Assembly: GCA_007644065.1 (NCBI GenBank)
Contig: VJWN01000004.1
Location: forward strand, 558,001-622,000
Reading direction: 5' to 3'
Source: Margaritispora aquatica
Lineage: Eukaryota; Ascomycota; Leotiomycetes; Helotiales; Discinellaceae
DNA: 64,000 nucleotides
The notes beneath the pieces were generated by a model that did no database searches, had not been told where the DNA came from, and saw only the letters and a program-made list of their open reading frames with translations. Below are positions 49,385-60,874 of this stretch, one piece after another. A program made the translations under genes and the position numbers. Every line of letters begins with the position of its first letter. Position 1 is the stretch's first letter.

Positions 49385-51449
49385 ATGTCCTCCACCCCTA
49401 ATGGCTCTAGCCTAGAGCTGGAGAAATTCCCAGATGCCCCACCAGCGATAGCGATCACAGCCACGGAAGACACAATAGACGCAGGTCTGCGTAGCTTAGA
49501 TCATTGTAAGTCTATTGAGAGAAGGCTAGAGGAGAGGAGTGTAATTGCCGGGCTACATTGTCTTGCGTGGTCTTGCAATGAATTGGTGGCCTTGGTTAAG
49601 AGACGAGAATCTTTGCGACAACTGCCAAATCTCTACAACAGAATTCTCTTTTCACTACACAATGATATGTCAAAGAAGAGCGCTAATCAATTATGGTAGA
49701 CAAGCGCAGACTACCACCATGGCGATACAATTTGCGCCAAAAATTACTTCCTCTCATCAGATGGGAGACACCTTATCTGGCATGGATGCAGCATAAAATG
49801 CGCTCACCAGCTCTCGATTCATACTTTGCCATTACTGCAAATCTAGGGACGCATACATTCTTCATGGTGGTTCTTCCGATATTGTTTTGGTGTGGGCATA
49901 CATCTCTAGGACGAGGGTAGGAGAAGTACTCCAGTCGATTGTATCAAAGCTGATGTGTGCCCAGAATGGTACACATACTCGCGTCTGGTGTCTTTTTCAC
50001 CGGTGTTCTAAAAGATTTCTTTTCTTTGCCTCGCCCGCTGTCCCCTCCGCTACACCGAATCACTATGTCTGGCTCCGCAGCTCTAGAGTATGGCTTTCCG
50101 TCCACACACTCAGCAAATGCAGTCTCTGTTGCCGTATATGCTCTCTTCAGCATCCATTCACCAGACTGTCAGCTACAGCAATCAACAAGGTTAATATTAG
50201 AAATTGTCGCATATTCCTATGCATTTTCCATTGTCCTTGGTAGGCTATATTGTGGTATGCACGGATTTTTAGATGTGATTGTTGGGAGCATTATAGGAGC
50301 ATTGATTTCCGTTGTCGAATGTGTTTATGGAACCGATATTGATAGGTTCTTGCACAATAGCACTTGGGTTGCGCCCACGGTCGTGGCTCTTGTGATCATT
50401 GTGATGATTCGAGTGCATCCAGAGCCAGCCGATGACTGTCCTTGCTTCGATGACAGTGTTGCTTTTGCTGCTGTATTCATAGGCATCGAGCTTGGAGGTT
50501 GGCATTATGCTACAGGTGATTGGGCTTGGGACTTCCCGGTCCCTGCAACAGTTCCTTTCGATCTGGAGTATATGGGTTGGCCTGTTGTCATCATGCGGGT
50601 GATTGTTGGAGTACTAGTGATTTTTGCGTGGCGGGAAGTCATGAAGCCAACATTGCTCCGGGTTTTGCCTCACATATTCCGATTTATCGAGAAGTATGGC
50701 TTCATTTTACCTCGCAAATTCTTCATGCCAGCCTCCGAGTACAAGCAAATTCCCTCACATTTGAAAGTGGATAATGTAATGCCATCAGTATCAGATCTAC
50801 CTGGTCTTCTCAACTCTATACGACATCCAGGACGTGGCCGCTCGGTGTCAGTGGGACCTCAATCTGCTGCTGATGCTTATGAGACTTTGGCATACCGGGA
50901 GAAACGACGAAGAGACAGCTTGACAGGGGACTCAACTGCTCAGTCCCCTAGCTCTCCGAATGCCTCAAATCGCAAAGACTACTTTGCCTCACCAGAAGCA
51001 CCTAATTTCGATGCTGAGGGAGCTGTCTTTCAAGTATCAGGTAATTCAGCTTCACTTGGAGCTAGGACATCAGGAAATCTTCCAACGCCAGCCCAATCTA
51101 GAGTTGGGTCTTTTGAGCAGATGATGGGGAAAGGCCATGTGGTGATTTCACCTTCAACACCTGCCACTACGGAGTTTGGGGATTCAAATGACGACGACAT
51201 GATTATGGTTGGGCAACAGAATGAGTTGGAAGAGAAGGAGATATTCCTTAGGTTAGAGAAGCCTCGTGTGCGTTACGATGTTGAGGTAGTGACCAAGTTG
51301 GTTGTTTATACAGGTATGTCTGATCAACACATAGGAGATATTGTTGCTAACTCATTGTAGGAATCGCATGGCTAGCTGTTGAAATCAATCCGATCATTTT
51401 CGAGTTGATCGGTCTCGGCATGGGACAGCATGGTCGACCTATTCATTAG
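49385..51449 (+). CDS. lcb3: Long-chain base-1-phosphate phosphatase (Lcb3/Ysr3 type)
   Basis: Four exons, join(49385..49505,49700..49916,49965..51313,51361..51449), 591 aa. This ER membrane enzyme removes phosphate from dihydrosphingosine/phytosphingosine 1-phosphate and feeds long-chain bases into ceramide synthesis. The three PAP2 phosphatase motifs are present: KDFFSLPRP, then YGFPSTHSANAV, then IVLGRLYCGMHGFLDV. Multiple hydrophobic spans surround them. The N-terminal PPWRYNLRQKLLP and RWETPYLAW are typical of this group. A 200-residue Ser-rich cytosolic loop (about 340-540) separates the phosphatase core from a final hydrophobic segment in the last exon. The first intron (194 nt) is longer than its neighbours. 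Confidence 0.93.
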
Positions 51450-52078
51450 ACGTATGCTTGTACGAATGCTTCTGGTTTCAATGATAGAATCTTGCATGCA
51501 AGTACATATGACACTCCCGCGTTCAAATTTGGTTAGCATAGTCATGAGGCGTCGGGTTCTGGGACGACACATTATGAAATGGCGTTTTGCATTTACGAAT
51601 GTTCACGACTGAGATGGACATCATGAACTGCAATTTTCTTAGCTTGATGAGTGTTGCTTACTGGGCGCTCAAGATCCTTTATGGTTGGGTTTGAGAGTAA
51701 ATTTCTCTCATAGTAATAGACAGACCTTGAGATCCACTTTCAGGGGAGACCAATTTAAACTTGTTATCTTAGAATGCTGCTCTTTGAAAGTGTAGTTTAT
51801 TTTCTGTGGCAAGTCTTCGTGGCTAGTGGGTCGTGGGATATAGACATGACTTGAATATAGCCGCATATCAACCATTTGAAGCCTTCATTATCCTCTATCC
51901 GAGAATTTAGCCCATTACCATGACTTCAGCAAGGTTAAAGCTCGAAGCATCTCGATCTAGGTAGGTATTGCTTTCAACCTGGCCGAAGTTTTCGCAGAAG
52001 GTTCGTCCTGCAACAACCTTAATAAAGGTTAATTGTTTCCACTGACACGTAATATAATATTGGTGATGATCCTCGACT
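51450..52078. other. Convergent 3' intergenic region
   Basis: About 630 bases between converging genes. No feature was recognised. Confidence 0.45.
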
Positions 52079-52620
52079 TCAACCTGCCAAGGGATTCGCA
52101 TGTATGGTGATCTTCTCAATCTTAATCTCCTGCTTCGGCCTGCTCTTCTTGTCTACTTCAATAGCCTCCATCTTAGCCAATGTCGCCAGACTATCATCTC
52201 CCAGCACATGGCCGAATACTGTATTCTTCCCATCTAGATGTGGCGCTTTGTCAAAACATATGAAGAATTGACTACCATTTGTAGCTGGACCTTTATTGGC
52301 CATGCTAACAATCCCTCGAGCATTGTGTCGTAACGAAGGTCTGATTTCGTCCTCGAAAGCTTCCTCCCATATCGACGAGCCACCCTTTGGCTGTGAGGTT
52401 GGTGCCCCAGTTTGGATCATGAAATTGGGAATCGAGCGGTGGAAAAGAGAGCCATTGTAATATCCTGATGCGCAAAGACCTAGGAAGTTCTGTGGGAAAT
52501 GTCAGCTGAATGTGGGGTGGTTGCATTAAGACCTGGAGCTACCTCAGCTGTCTTTGGAACGCTCTCGCAGAAAACCTCAATCTTGATATCACCGAAGTTT
52601 GTATGTAATGTGACTGACAT
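52079..52620 (-). CDS. Cyclophilin-type peptidyl-prolyl isomerase (PPIL3/Cyp10 type)
   Basis: Two exons, complement(join(52079..52489,52543..52620)), 162 aa, so a single-domain cyclophilin. The catalytic fold is complete: VTLHTNFGDIKIEVFCE, then NFLGLCASGYYNGSLFHRSIPNFMIQTGAP (FHR and Gln contact residues), then GIVSMANKGPATNGSQFFI and LDGKNTVFGHV. The start and compact loops fit the PPIL3/fungal Cyp10 class, which lacks the usual Trp of cyclosporin-sensitive enzymes (the aligned LDGKNTVFG has no preceding Trp). Human PPIL3 is found with spliceosomes; the role here is inferred. Confidence 0.92.
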
Positions 52621-53211
52621 TTTGACAAGAAGAAACCTCTATCTAATCATTGCGTCGTTGTCTTGGATTCCAATATTTTTTTCTCCGTAAGGCTGAACGA
52701 AGCTTGGGCTTGTTCCAGGTGCTTGTAAACAATTGCCGCCCACCAAAGCCCCGCCATTTTCAATCGGATCCCGCTAAGCTTCACGACGCTTGGCCCCCAA
52801 AACAAACATCCTCGCAGTTCATCAAGGCATAAGCGATATCCTGGCTCTAAAGACCGTGAATCTTCCATTTGGGCGTGGCCCATCCGCAACAGCTGTCATT
52901 TCAATATCAAAAGCTAGCACAATTACCAAGCCCTATGTGACCCCGTTTCCTGTCATCAAACAAAAGAAATATCTACCAACGGCGATCGTTTGCACGTCCT
53001 TAGGTAGCCGTATCAACAAGACGGCTGAGCCTTGCTGGCTGACGACTTGGACAAGACTTCCGACAACGCTCACTCCTTTACGCATTACCCTTCGATACAC
53101 ATTGAATCCATATGATCATTAGGTCACGATAATTCTGACCGGCCTGCTGACGGCACCACTCTCAACTTTGGCGCAAACCGCGCGGTAGCGCCAGCGTGAG
53201 CCTGGGACGAA
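52621..53211. promoter_or_regulatory. Divergent upstream region of the cyclophilin and arrestin-like genes
   Basis: 590 bases between divergent starts. No distinct motif is claimed. Confidence 0.45.
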
Positions 53212-54524
53212 ATGGCTGCGCACGTCAGAGTCTCGGGGCCTCCGAATAGCAATTTCTTAGTAGGCTATCCAGGAATATCTGCGACTCTGGTAAGTTAGGG
53301 ATGTAGAATTGATTTGTCTTTTTGGGATTATTGTTCTGACTATTCTCCCTCGTAGCCTCGCATAGAAGGCAAAGTTGAGATCAGACCCCTCACCGGCATA
53401 TCTGCGCCAGTTGCAATCTCTCTAGTACGGATATGCCTTCAGAGAAGAGAAACTATACATCCATCTGCAGAATCGATAGCGAAGAAACATCTAGGAACGC
53501 CAAGGAGGGAAACTACGGATGTGGTGGGGAAGGAGTTACTGTTGTTTAGGTGCCCAGCTGGGAGGGAATCGGAAAGCGTTGTGCTAATGGACTTACCGTT
53601 TGTGCTCTTCATACCATTCGGAAGAGGCGGCGAAGAGAGCAATCGAAGGATACCTCCCGCATCATTACAGCTTCCAAGTCGGACGGCAGAGACATTCTAC
53701 GAGTTGGTGGTTACAGTGCAACAGAATCAGGAGCAGAAGAAATATGCATTTCCAGTACCAATACAGAGATACGATACTCTTTCCACGTTTGGAATGTACA
53801 ATCGACCAGAAGCCAAGGAACAAACTGCAGACCACTTAGTGACCTTGGGGATTTCATTGCCTCGTTGGTCATACGGTCCTCTAGATCCTGTCAGCGTCTA
53901 CATCAAACTTTCTCCCAACCCAGATTGGCTGAGCAAAGCAAAGAAAGTTGTGATTCAAAAGATTACAATTGCGATAGAAGAGGAGATCACATATAATCCA
54001 GAAGGTGATGAACCGACGAAGAAGATCAATCGGGTAGGCAAGCATACACAGACAGTTGGAGTTAAACTACCCGAGGCTGGTTACCTCACAAATCTTGGTC
54101 TTGTATTTCCAGCCAAAGAGCTGCGGGATGCAGAAGGGATTGTGCGAAGAGGCAAACCTGCATTTCCAATGTATTCCGTCAATTCGTTTACAACGACTGG
54201 AACATTGTATAAGATAGAGTTTTTCTTGATCATCAAGGTACGTACTAATTTTGAGGTGTCGGGCTTCGCTAATCCAATTAGGCACACATGTCAGGATCAA
54301 GAGACATAGTTTTACGTCAACCAATTGTAGTGTGTCCTATGGATCAGCAAGATTGCAAGGAAGAAATGGACGCAATTGAACAAGCAGCCAAAGATGCTGC
54401 TCACGTTGATCCACACAACCCTATGTTGCCAGCATGCACAATTATCCGGGCAAAGGATGATGATGCATTACGAGCACTTGGGTGGACAATGGTTGGAGGA
54501 CAAAGGAAGATGGTAATTGAATGA
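53212..54524 (+). CDS. Arrestin-like protein
   Basis: Three exons, join(53212..53289,53356..54237,54282..54524), 400 aa. The sequence follows an arrestin fold: an N-terminal part with PGISATL, PRIEGKVEIRPLTG and VAISLVRICLQRRET; a middle with DLPFVLFIPFGRG (the usual short loop before the second strand group); and a C-terminal half with YGPLDPVSVYIKLSP, KKVVIQKITIAIEEE and YKIEFFLIIK. Fungal arrestin-like proteins usually recruit the ubiquitin ligase Rsp5 to plasma-membrane transporters, but I see no PPxY motif here, so its partner is open. The last exon is acidic (DQQDCKEEMDAIEQAAKDAA) and ends in a folded segment. All introns join in phase 0. Confidence 0.82.
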
Positions 54525-55649
54525 ATGAGCGGATCCTAGAATACCCGAAATCAACGACGGATCACGATTCACATAACCTGCATCATGTCAAAGCATGAGG
54601 ATATAAATCCAGGCGACACAGGTGAGTGGATCTTGGTAATGGCGTTATATGAAGCACCGAGGCCATCGCGCCCGTACTTTTGAGGAACTGGGTTGGATTG
54701 ATTAATTGAAGTGTCAATGGGTGTTTGAGAATGGCATGGGTCAGGATACGCATGCATTTCATGGAGGTGGGAGGCGCATTTCTCGCGTCTTCATTGAGCG
54801 TTTGCATGTGATGATGGATGGATATGACCTGGCAATGAATGAGTTGATGAGCGAGTGAGCGATTTGGAAATAAATGAAATGGGATATCGCATTTCTTGTA
54901 TGAGAGACGCAATATTTAATGACAAGCGACGATGATACCAGTCTTTGTTTGTGGTATATATTTGCTTTGGGATGTCGGGTGATGGTGCTTGTGATTTGCG
55001 GGGTAGTCGAACCGGAACTCGAGTTTGCTGTAAGGGGTTGAAGAGGGCGTTCAGATCATGGGAGGGTTGGACTGCTGGTATGTTGGCAATGTCATCCTCG
55101 GTTAGCACTGTTTTATGTTGTGATTTCCTGTACTTTAGTGAAAAAGACTTTCTTGCAACAAAAAGTCGAGAAACAAAGAAATTTGGAAAGTGCACGAGTT
55201 CCTCGCTTGCCTTCGGCAAAGCACGTTCTATCTAGCCGGTTCGTCGGGTCTTAACTTCCCGATATAGTTGATATATCAATATGTATCCACTCAAAACTAA
55301 ATCTGATCGGATGAAATGCAAAAATTTGGGCCATATACCGTGAAAAAATCAAAAAATATATGACCTCGCGGAGGTCAATGACCAATGACTGGTTCAGTAC
55401 TGGGGAGCACATTTTTGCCATTTTGGGCCTGATTCATGAGTTTCTACGTGTTTCGAGAGTACTTGCATCTTTACCAAAGAGCGTGCTCATGCAAAAAGAG
55501 CGTGCTCGTTTCAGGGTAGGGTTCTATGCTACTCTTTCACCACCTGCCGCTGCATGTCGCAAGGCAGAGATCTAAGCGAACTTAAGCGATGATGTGATAT
55601 CGAGAAGTTGGGTTTCCACCAAATATACTCGTAATGCTTATAATCAGAT
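54525..55649. other. Gene-poor stretch at the edge of the accessory-looking tract
   Basis: About 1.1 kb after the arrestin-like gene. Only short open frames without motifs. It contains A/T-rich segments near 55260-55350. Nothing else is supported. Confidence 0.4.
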
Positions 55650-55656
55650 TCCTGAT

Positions 55657-56096
55657 TGTGTTACAGTCGTATTATTCGCAAGCTCGCCAAGATATACCAC
55701 AATGCCCATATCTCGGTCCCAAGACGTCTCATCTCATCATCTTCACCAGCGGCCATTACGGTCCACCATTACTACCAGTTTGCTAACAACAATTACCGCG
55801 CTCCGTATATTTGTCCTAACTCGGGAAGAGCTCAGAATCTTGAGATCAACATCGATAGATCACCACGCCTGGCACCCAAGCCATCCACTTGTCGTCCACC
55901 TCCGGTCCAAATACAAATCGCCAAACATGATTATTACCTATCCCACGACGATTCACAGTCTGATGGCAGTCGAGATGAGGCGGAGGAGGAGGAGCTGAGA
56001 CGTCTCCTGAAAGAGGAAAAGAAAGCGCAGAGGAAGAAGGCTAAGTTAGTCGAGGCATTTTTCAATTTTGAGGAAGCAGGGGTGGAAGATCTATAA
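55657..56096 (+). CDS. Possible small hypothetical protein (3' exon only)
   Basis: An open stretch whose last 70 residues look protein-like: a Pro-rich part (PPPVQIQIAKHDYY), then an acidic Ser/Asp segment, then a strong charged helix (EEEELRRLLKEEKKAQRKKA), then AFFNFEEAGVEDL. It has no ATG of its own. A TTACAG acceptor at about 55666 suggests an upstream exon, but none of the candidate donors in 55360-55640 joins in frame with an ATG. Treat it as a candidate coding fragment or decayed gene. I recognise no family. Confidence 0.35.
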
Positions 56097-56942
56097 AAGT
56101 AGTACGATGAAAGAAGTCAAGCAGCGCTCTCCTCTACTTCCTCCCTTGAATACCACTCACGGTCTTGGGACAATCATCGCATCGTGTATCCCAGCTTATG
56201 CTATGCCGCTTGACCGGAGAGTAGAATGTAGGACGGTATACGACATAGCTGAGATATAAAGATATATCTGCCCATAGTGCATCGGTTTTATTGTGATGAA
56301 GCTGTGCTCACCCGATAACCACTTTCATCTCGTCGCTGTAAAATATGCAGATACGACGCTTGTTGAAATTTGGGATTCATTCAGTCTTCCCCTGCATAGT
56401 CGACCGTGATATCGACAATCCGTGAAAGCGACAAGCAAGCCCCTGCATCCTACCTCAGATATACGTCTGGCAAGCAGGAGCCTGCATGTGTTGCAAACGA
56501 CGTAGTCCGCCCTTTTGGTTCCTATTCGCGCTGGCAGCGAGCGCTAGCAGATACTCACTACTCATCTGTCTGACTATCACCAACAGTAAGTACATCGCGG
56601 CTCACTTCCTTGGGAGTACGCTCAACTAAAGCAAATCGAAGCTAGAGCCATAAGTAAGAGTCCATCACCACGTTAAAAACATATTGTTCATTACACTTCA
56701 CTCATCTTTGCATCTTCCCTCCTCACACCTCAGCTTGGTCAAAGAACATTGACACCTCACGACTATTTATTTCTCATCCAATATAATAAACTATGTTTAT
56801 CCACTGGTGCCCCAGCAAAGATACCTACCGAGCAGACCCCGGCCAACAGTAGGTTTTACCCGCCTTGCACTCTCCGTAATCACCGACTAAGAATACGCCA
56901 GAGCCCTTGACTCCGCTCGCGCTCTCCAAGTCGGAAGATAAC

Positions 56943-56957
56943 GGCGGAAATTCCGCC
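56943..56957. repeat. Perfect palindrome GGCGGAAATTCCGCC
   Basis: Seven-base arms around one central base. It could be a dimeric regulator site or part of a decayed repeat. No function can be assigned. Confidence 0.7.
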
Positions 56958-56986
56958 TAGAGCCTGCCAGATGTCTCGCCCGCAGA

Positions 56987-57054
56987 AGTGGTGCCCGCGA
57001 CCCAGGGCCCGCCGGCTGGCTCACTCTCGGGAGTGGTACCCACGACCCGGAGCC
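56987..57054. repeat. Two diverged direct copies of a 23-base GC-rich unit
   Basis: Copy one starts AGTGGTGCCCGCGACCC and copy two AGTGGTACCCACGACCC. Two of the differences are G to A changes, as expected from C-to-T mutation on the other strand. The unit borders the AT-rich element to the right. Confidence 0.65.
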
Positions 57055-57057
57055 TCT

Positions 57058-57413
57058 TGTTGAAGAATATTCGTAGACTTAAAGACTTTTAAACGAAACC
57101 TATCGACTGAAACCTATATATATACTTAATATTTAAATATTAGTTTGTCCAGTCTAATCGTATACTGAATATTAAAGTAACTATTAGATTCTTAGCTTTT
57201 ACTTATATAAAAAAAAAACTCTAAGTGTTCCTAGGACTAAGAGTACTTTTATAACCTGGAATGCCCTTAGAATCCTAGCTTCTAGGGGACTTACGTACTC
57301 CTAGAAGCTCGTTCGTAATAATTATATATTATAATTTTAGAGAAAGCGCTAAAAAAGGTTTCTAAACATTTGATTTCTTAAATGATAGTAGCTATGTTAG
57401 AGATTCAGCAACA
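57058..57413. mobile_element. Candidate solo LTR, AT-rich and degenerate
   Basis: A 356-base AT-rich block that begins TGTTGAAGAATATTC and ends CAGCAACA, so its ends are the inverted TGTTG/CAACA pair usual for copia-type LTRs. It contains a TATATATA stretch. Its base composition is much more AT-rich than the GC-rich flank at 56940-57055. The flanking five bases (CCTCT left, ACCCT right) do not form a target duplication, so the call is tentative. It could also be an unrelated AT-rich patch. Confidence 0.35.
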
Positions 57414-57495
57414 ACCCTGGAAGATTCTATTTCATGATGGCTTATAAGTCCAAGCTCCTGAAACCTCTTGAGTTGAAAATCTCTAAAGAATATCA

Positions 57496-58551
57496 TTAAA
57501 AAAACATAAGCCCTGTTCCCTCCTTGCAACCAATGTACTCAGCATCCATGTCACCCGACTTCAAGACGCAAAGCTCAACATACAATGCAGCCTTGCCCAT
57601 GGTACTTAGTTTCCCGCCAGGGCCATATAGGCCCATAACATTTTTCCTTAGTTGGACATGTCCGCGATGCGACCGTCCTGCCAATTCGAAATGGGCCAAA
57701 TCGAGGAAATAGACAAGTTGGTTGGTTTCTGGAATCCGCTCTCCCTCGACATCGGCGAAGGGATCCGCAGAGGATTTGAACGATGGGTTTTCATGTCCGA
57801 GATGCGTGGTGAGCGATACAACGCCGGTCTTGTTCTTTTCCTCGTTCAAATGTGTTATCCAGGACTGTGCGTGAGGTGTGATGCTCTCCATCCAAGCATC
57901 GATTTCCTCTTTCGGACAATGTGGCTGACGCTGACCTTCCCTCACGAAGCAAAGGTTATCGGGAATGGTTGGCTTCACTCTTCCGAGTCGAATACATGTA
58001 CCCACATCTTTCGGAATATCGATAACCGGTTTGTGGCTACCAGTCTTCGTCGAGGTGACATAAGGCGATGTGAATGTGTCACTCGGGTCCGTATGTTTGT
58101 CAGGAGTCTCTGAAAGTCGGTGGCGGTACACTCCCCAGTATCCTTCGTCGCTGCTCTGTTTCAATTTGAGCAAAGAACTCATGCCAGATTCGACTTCTTG
58201 GCTTGAGGCGTGCATAAAGCGAGACTTTGGCACAGTCATGACTTCTCGCCATACGCCAGCATCATCCGGAAGGCCGCTCCAAAACTGTTTCCATGACGAC
58301 GTTTCCTTCCACTTCTCATATTCTTCGGAGGAAAGCCAATACGCGACGAAAGTGGAGGATGAAGGGCCGATGCTTGGCAATCCATGACTTTGGCTCTGTA
58401 AATGGTCCACACGGTTCGCAGACTGGGACAGTAGATTGTACAATTCCGCAATTTGTTGTTTCTTCGCAGGTGTCAACTTCTCATATTGTACCCCGAACAC
58501 ACCATAGGTGAAGACATAGTCGCCGCCATCGAGATCAGTGAGGAAAACCAT
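57496..58551 (-). CDS. oxd: Heme-containing aldoxime dehydratase (phenylacetaldoxime dehydratase family)
   Basis: A single exon, 351 aa, the normal length of aldoxime dehydratases (about 350 aa). The enzyme dehydrates R-CH=N-OH to the nitrile R-CN at a ferrous heme b to which the substrate nitrogen binds directly. Family-like features in order: VFGVQY near the start, FVAYWLSSEEYEKW, DDAGVWREVMTVP, GYWGVYRHRLSE, and TGVVSLTTH. The C-terminal heme region has DLAHFELAGRSHRGHV with histidines at about 287, 295 and 298, followed by LYVELCVL and the ending DAEYIGCKEGTGL. I cannot say which histidine is the proximal ligand. It lies about 2.3 kb from, and diverges from, a nitrilase that would use its product. 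Confidence 0.85.
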   Translation of the reverse strand: MVFLTDLDGGDYVFTYGVFGVQYEKLTPAKKQQIAELYNLLSQSANRVDHLQSQSHGLPSIGPSSSTFVAYWLSSEEYEKWKETSSWKQFWSGLPDDAGVWREVMTVPKSRFMHASSQEVESGMSSLLKLKQSSDEGYWGVYRHRLSETPDKHTDPSDTFTSPYVTSTKTGSHKPVIDIPKDVGTCIRLGRVKPTIPDNLCFVREGQRQPHCPKEEIDAWMESITPHAQSWITHLNEEKNKTGVVSLTTHLGHENPSFKSSADPFADVEGERIPETNQLVYFLDLAHFELAGRSHRGHVQLRKNVMGLYGPGGKLSTMGKAALYVELCVLKSGDMDAEYIGCKEGTGLMFF

Positions 58552-60874
58552 GTTTAGAGATCGAAAGTGGTTTGAAAGTGTTCAAGGACTTCTGGTAATG
58601 TGAAGGAGAGGTGGCAAGGAGGTAGGAATCGGTGGCAACACTGACCATTTACTTATAGACAAGAGCCTTATATAGTAGCTAGAATTCGCCTGGTCATATT
58701 CTGCCTTTCGGCTGTGAGATAGAGGGTACTTCTTGACAGGTCTCCGCTATATGCCATGGCTTTTGATGTCGGAATCTAAGTGAGTCTTCTGGTTACTCGA
58801 AATGATATCTGTAATTCAATAAGCTCGGTGTGGACGAGTGGCTCTAACTTGCGGAATTCATATGCATGACCAGCGAGGCCAGACAGAGGAATAGGGCGCT
58901 CAATCCACCAACCCTACTCGTACTATCAGATAGGTTAGAGCGGAATATTTCCATCACAAAAAATTGCGGCTGTGTCCAAGAATCAAATTGGGCTTCCAAA
59001 AAAAAAAGTGTGACAATGAGCCCAAAGTGCATAATCCGACCAAGATTGCAGATGGAGAATGCCGAAAAACGGAACGCAAGGTAAGGTGGGAGGGCTGCAT
59101 CTACGCTGAAGAACCTAATAGCAAGTGAGCACCATCCGTGTCTTGAGGTCTGGAGGCCCGTTTCTTACCACCAGAACCAAAGCATGCAGGCGAGGGTAAA
59201 GTAGTGACAGCGAGAGGCGTCGTGGAAGCCTTGAAAGACGCAGCCTTATTCCGATGGCAGACAGACCGCGTAGAATTTCAGCCAATTGGGATAGACTATC
59301 AATCGCGCACACATTGCGCTGTGATGCCCGTTGTTGCACAACTGCCAGCCCCTCAGCGCTGAAATCTAAATCTAAAAAATAAAAATGAACCATGCAGACG
59401 GGGTTGAAGATAAGGTAAAGACGTCTTTCATAGTGATTTAGGAGTGGCAAACTATTGAGTAAATGCTTTTTACATAATAAGACATTAGCAAAGCTCTTGA
59501 ATAGATTTGACCTAATTTGGCGGTTTAAGCTCTATCTTGGCAACTGATGCAGGACTAGTCAGCCTGCTTTTGGATTTCGGATCCAGGATTTGTTCTCAGG
59601 AGCCGCGTAGTCCCAACCCTCGCTTAGTTCTATGATATTTCGCTTATCATGAGATGCTTCTTCTCACCCATCGGCCTTTCCTGGATGCGCAGATGGGGAG
59701 CTTGATGGGGAGTCTAGCTCTTCACTCATAATTTTTTAGCAGTGCCATCGAGATCCAGAATCATGTTATCATGTCGTATAAGCAAGGCTTCAAATACGTG
59801 GCACCACAAGTGATTGATCATATGCTATACGCTGTTATTAGACACCCTCTGAATACTCCTACTAGGCAGACAACATTTGACTGGCAGTGGGCTCGTGGAT
59901 TAAGGAATTGCGTGGAAGCCTTTATGAGACATGGCTTTAATGTAGGCAAATGTAGTCCACTGGTCTCTTTCTCCAACAGGTTGAAAACTTGATCATCGAT
60001 AGAAGGCTGTTTGGGCTCTATCATTGAATTTCAGCCAGCCCCGTTGAAAATTCCGCGGTTACCTGTTGAAACAAGCCGTGCTACTGTTACTGGTGCAGCC
60101 GCTGAAGGTGCAGCCGTCATCCTCTTTGATAATGCCAGGGATGCATGCTTCAGCCTCCTGCAATTTGAACGGGTCTATGGAAGTCAGAAATGTTTTATGG
60201 GGATTCTGATACTCTAGGGCAGTGATAAGAGAAATCAAGGAGGGCTTGTGACGACTTCGACAGATTGGTTTAAGACACCTCTACGGCAAATTCCACAACA
60301 CGACAACCGTCCAAGGTAAATTAGACATCATAGGTATCATTGGAGAGTATATATGACAAGTTGCTTTTTTCTGGCTACACACTTTCAAAGAGTCCAGTCA
60401 AACTTGATGATTTCTTCCGTTTTTTGGAGGAGACCCTCCTCAAGCAGAATTCACCAGCTGCGGAGGCGCCATTCCGGACGAACATCGACGATCAACGATT
60501 AAGTTCACAGCCCGCCATCATTTCAAGGTCCTAGTTTTTTGATGCCCAACAATCCCTCTGATAAAGTTACCAACGGTCTACTGTAGGTTACACAAATAAT
60601 TGGCAAACGTGAAATCATGAACTCCCATCTATTTGATTGACTGGATGATGTTGCTACTATCCACCTCTGTATGAAAGTCTATGAAAGGCGTCCCGTTCCC
60701 CTCTCCTTTCTTCCTCCACAAATCAATTCTCGATTTCTCAATCCACGGTGAGCGGTCCTCTCTCAGTTGCATTAATGTATCTGACAGTTGCTAGCTACAA
60801 GATATTAAGCACTTCCATGTACCGTACTTAGACCGACGATCGATCTCAGCTGCAATCTTATATTCAAATTCAGC
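58552..60874. promoter_or_regulatory. 2.3 kb divergent region between the aldoxime dehydratase and nitrilase genes
   Basis: Both promoters should lie here. The part 59771-60540 carries open plus-strand stretches that look partly protein-like (see the separate entry). I see no Zn2Cys6 or other regulator gene. Confidence 0.45.
59771..60537 (+). pseudogene. Possible decayed gene fragment
   Basis: Three successive plus-strand stretches in different frames have protein-like composition: one with HMLYAVIRHPLNTPTRQT and WARGLRNCVEAFMRHG, one with LPVETSRATVTGAAAEGAA and RDACFSLLQFERVYG, and one with VKLDDFFRFLEETLLKQ. They are separated by stops and no good introns join them. I recognise no family. 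This is either a pseudogene of the surrounding cluster or chance. Confidence 0.25.

Larger units (their letters stand above)
56097..57057. other. Intergenic stretch with short palindrome and diverged direct repeats
   Basis: No gene is supported. It contains a perfect short inverted repeat at 56943-56957 and two diverged copies of a 23-base unit (56987-57009 and 57032-57054) just before the AT-rich block. Confidence 0.5.
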
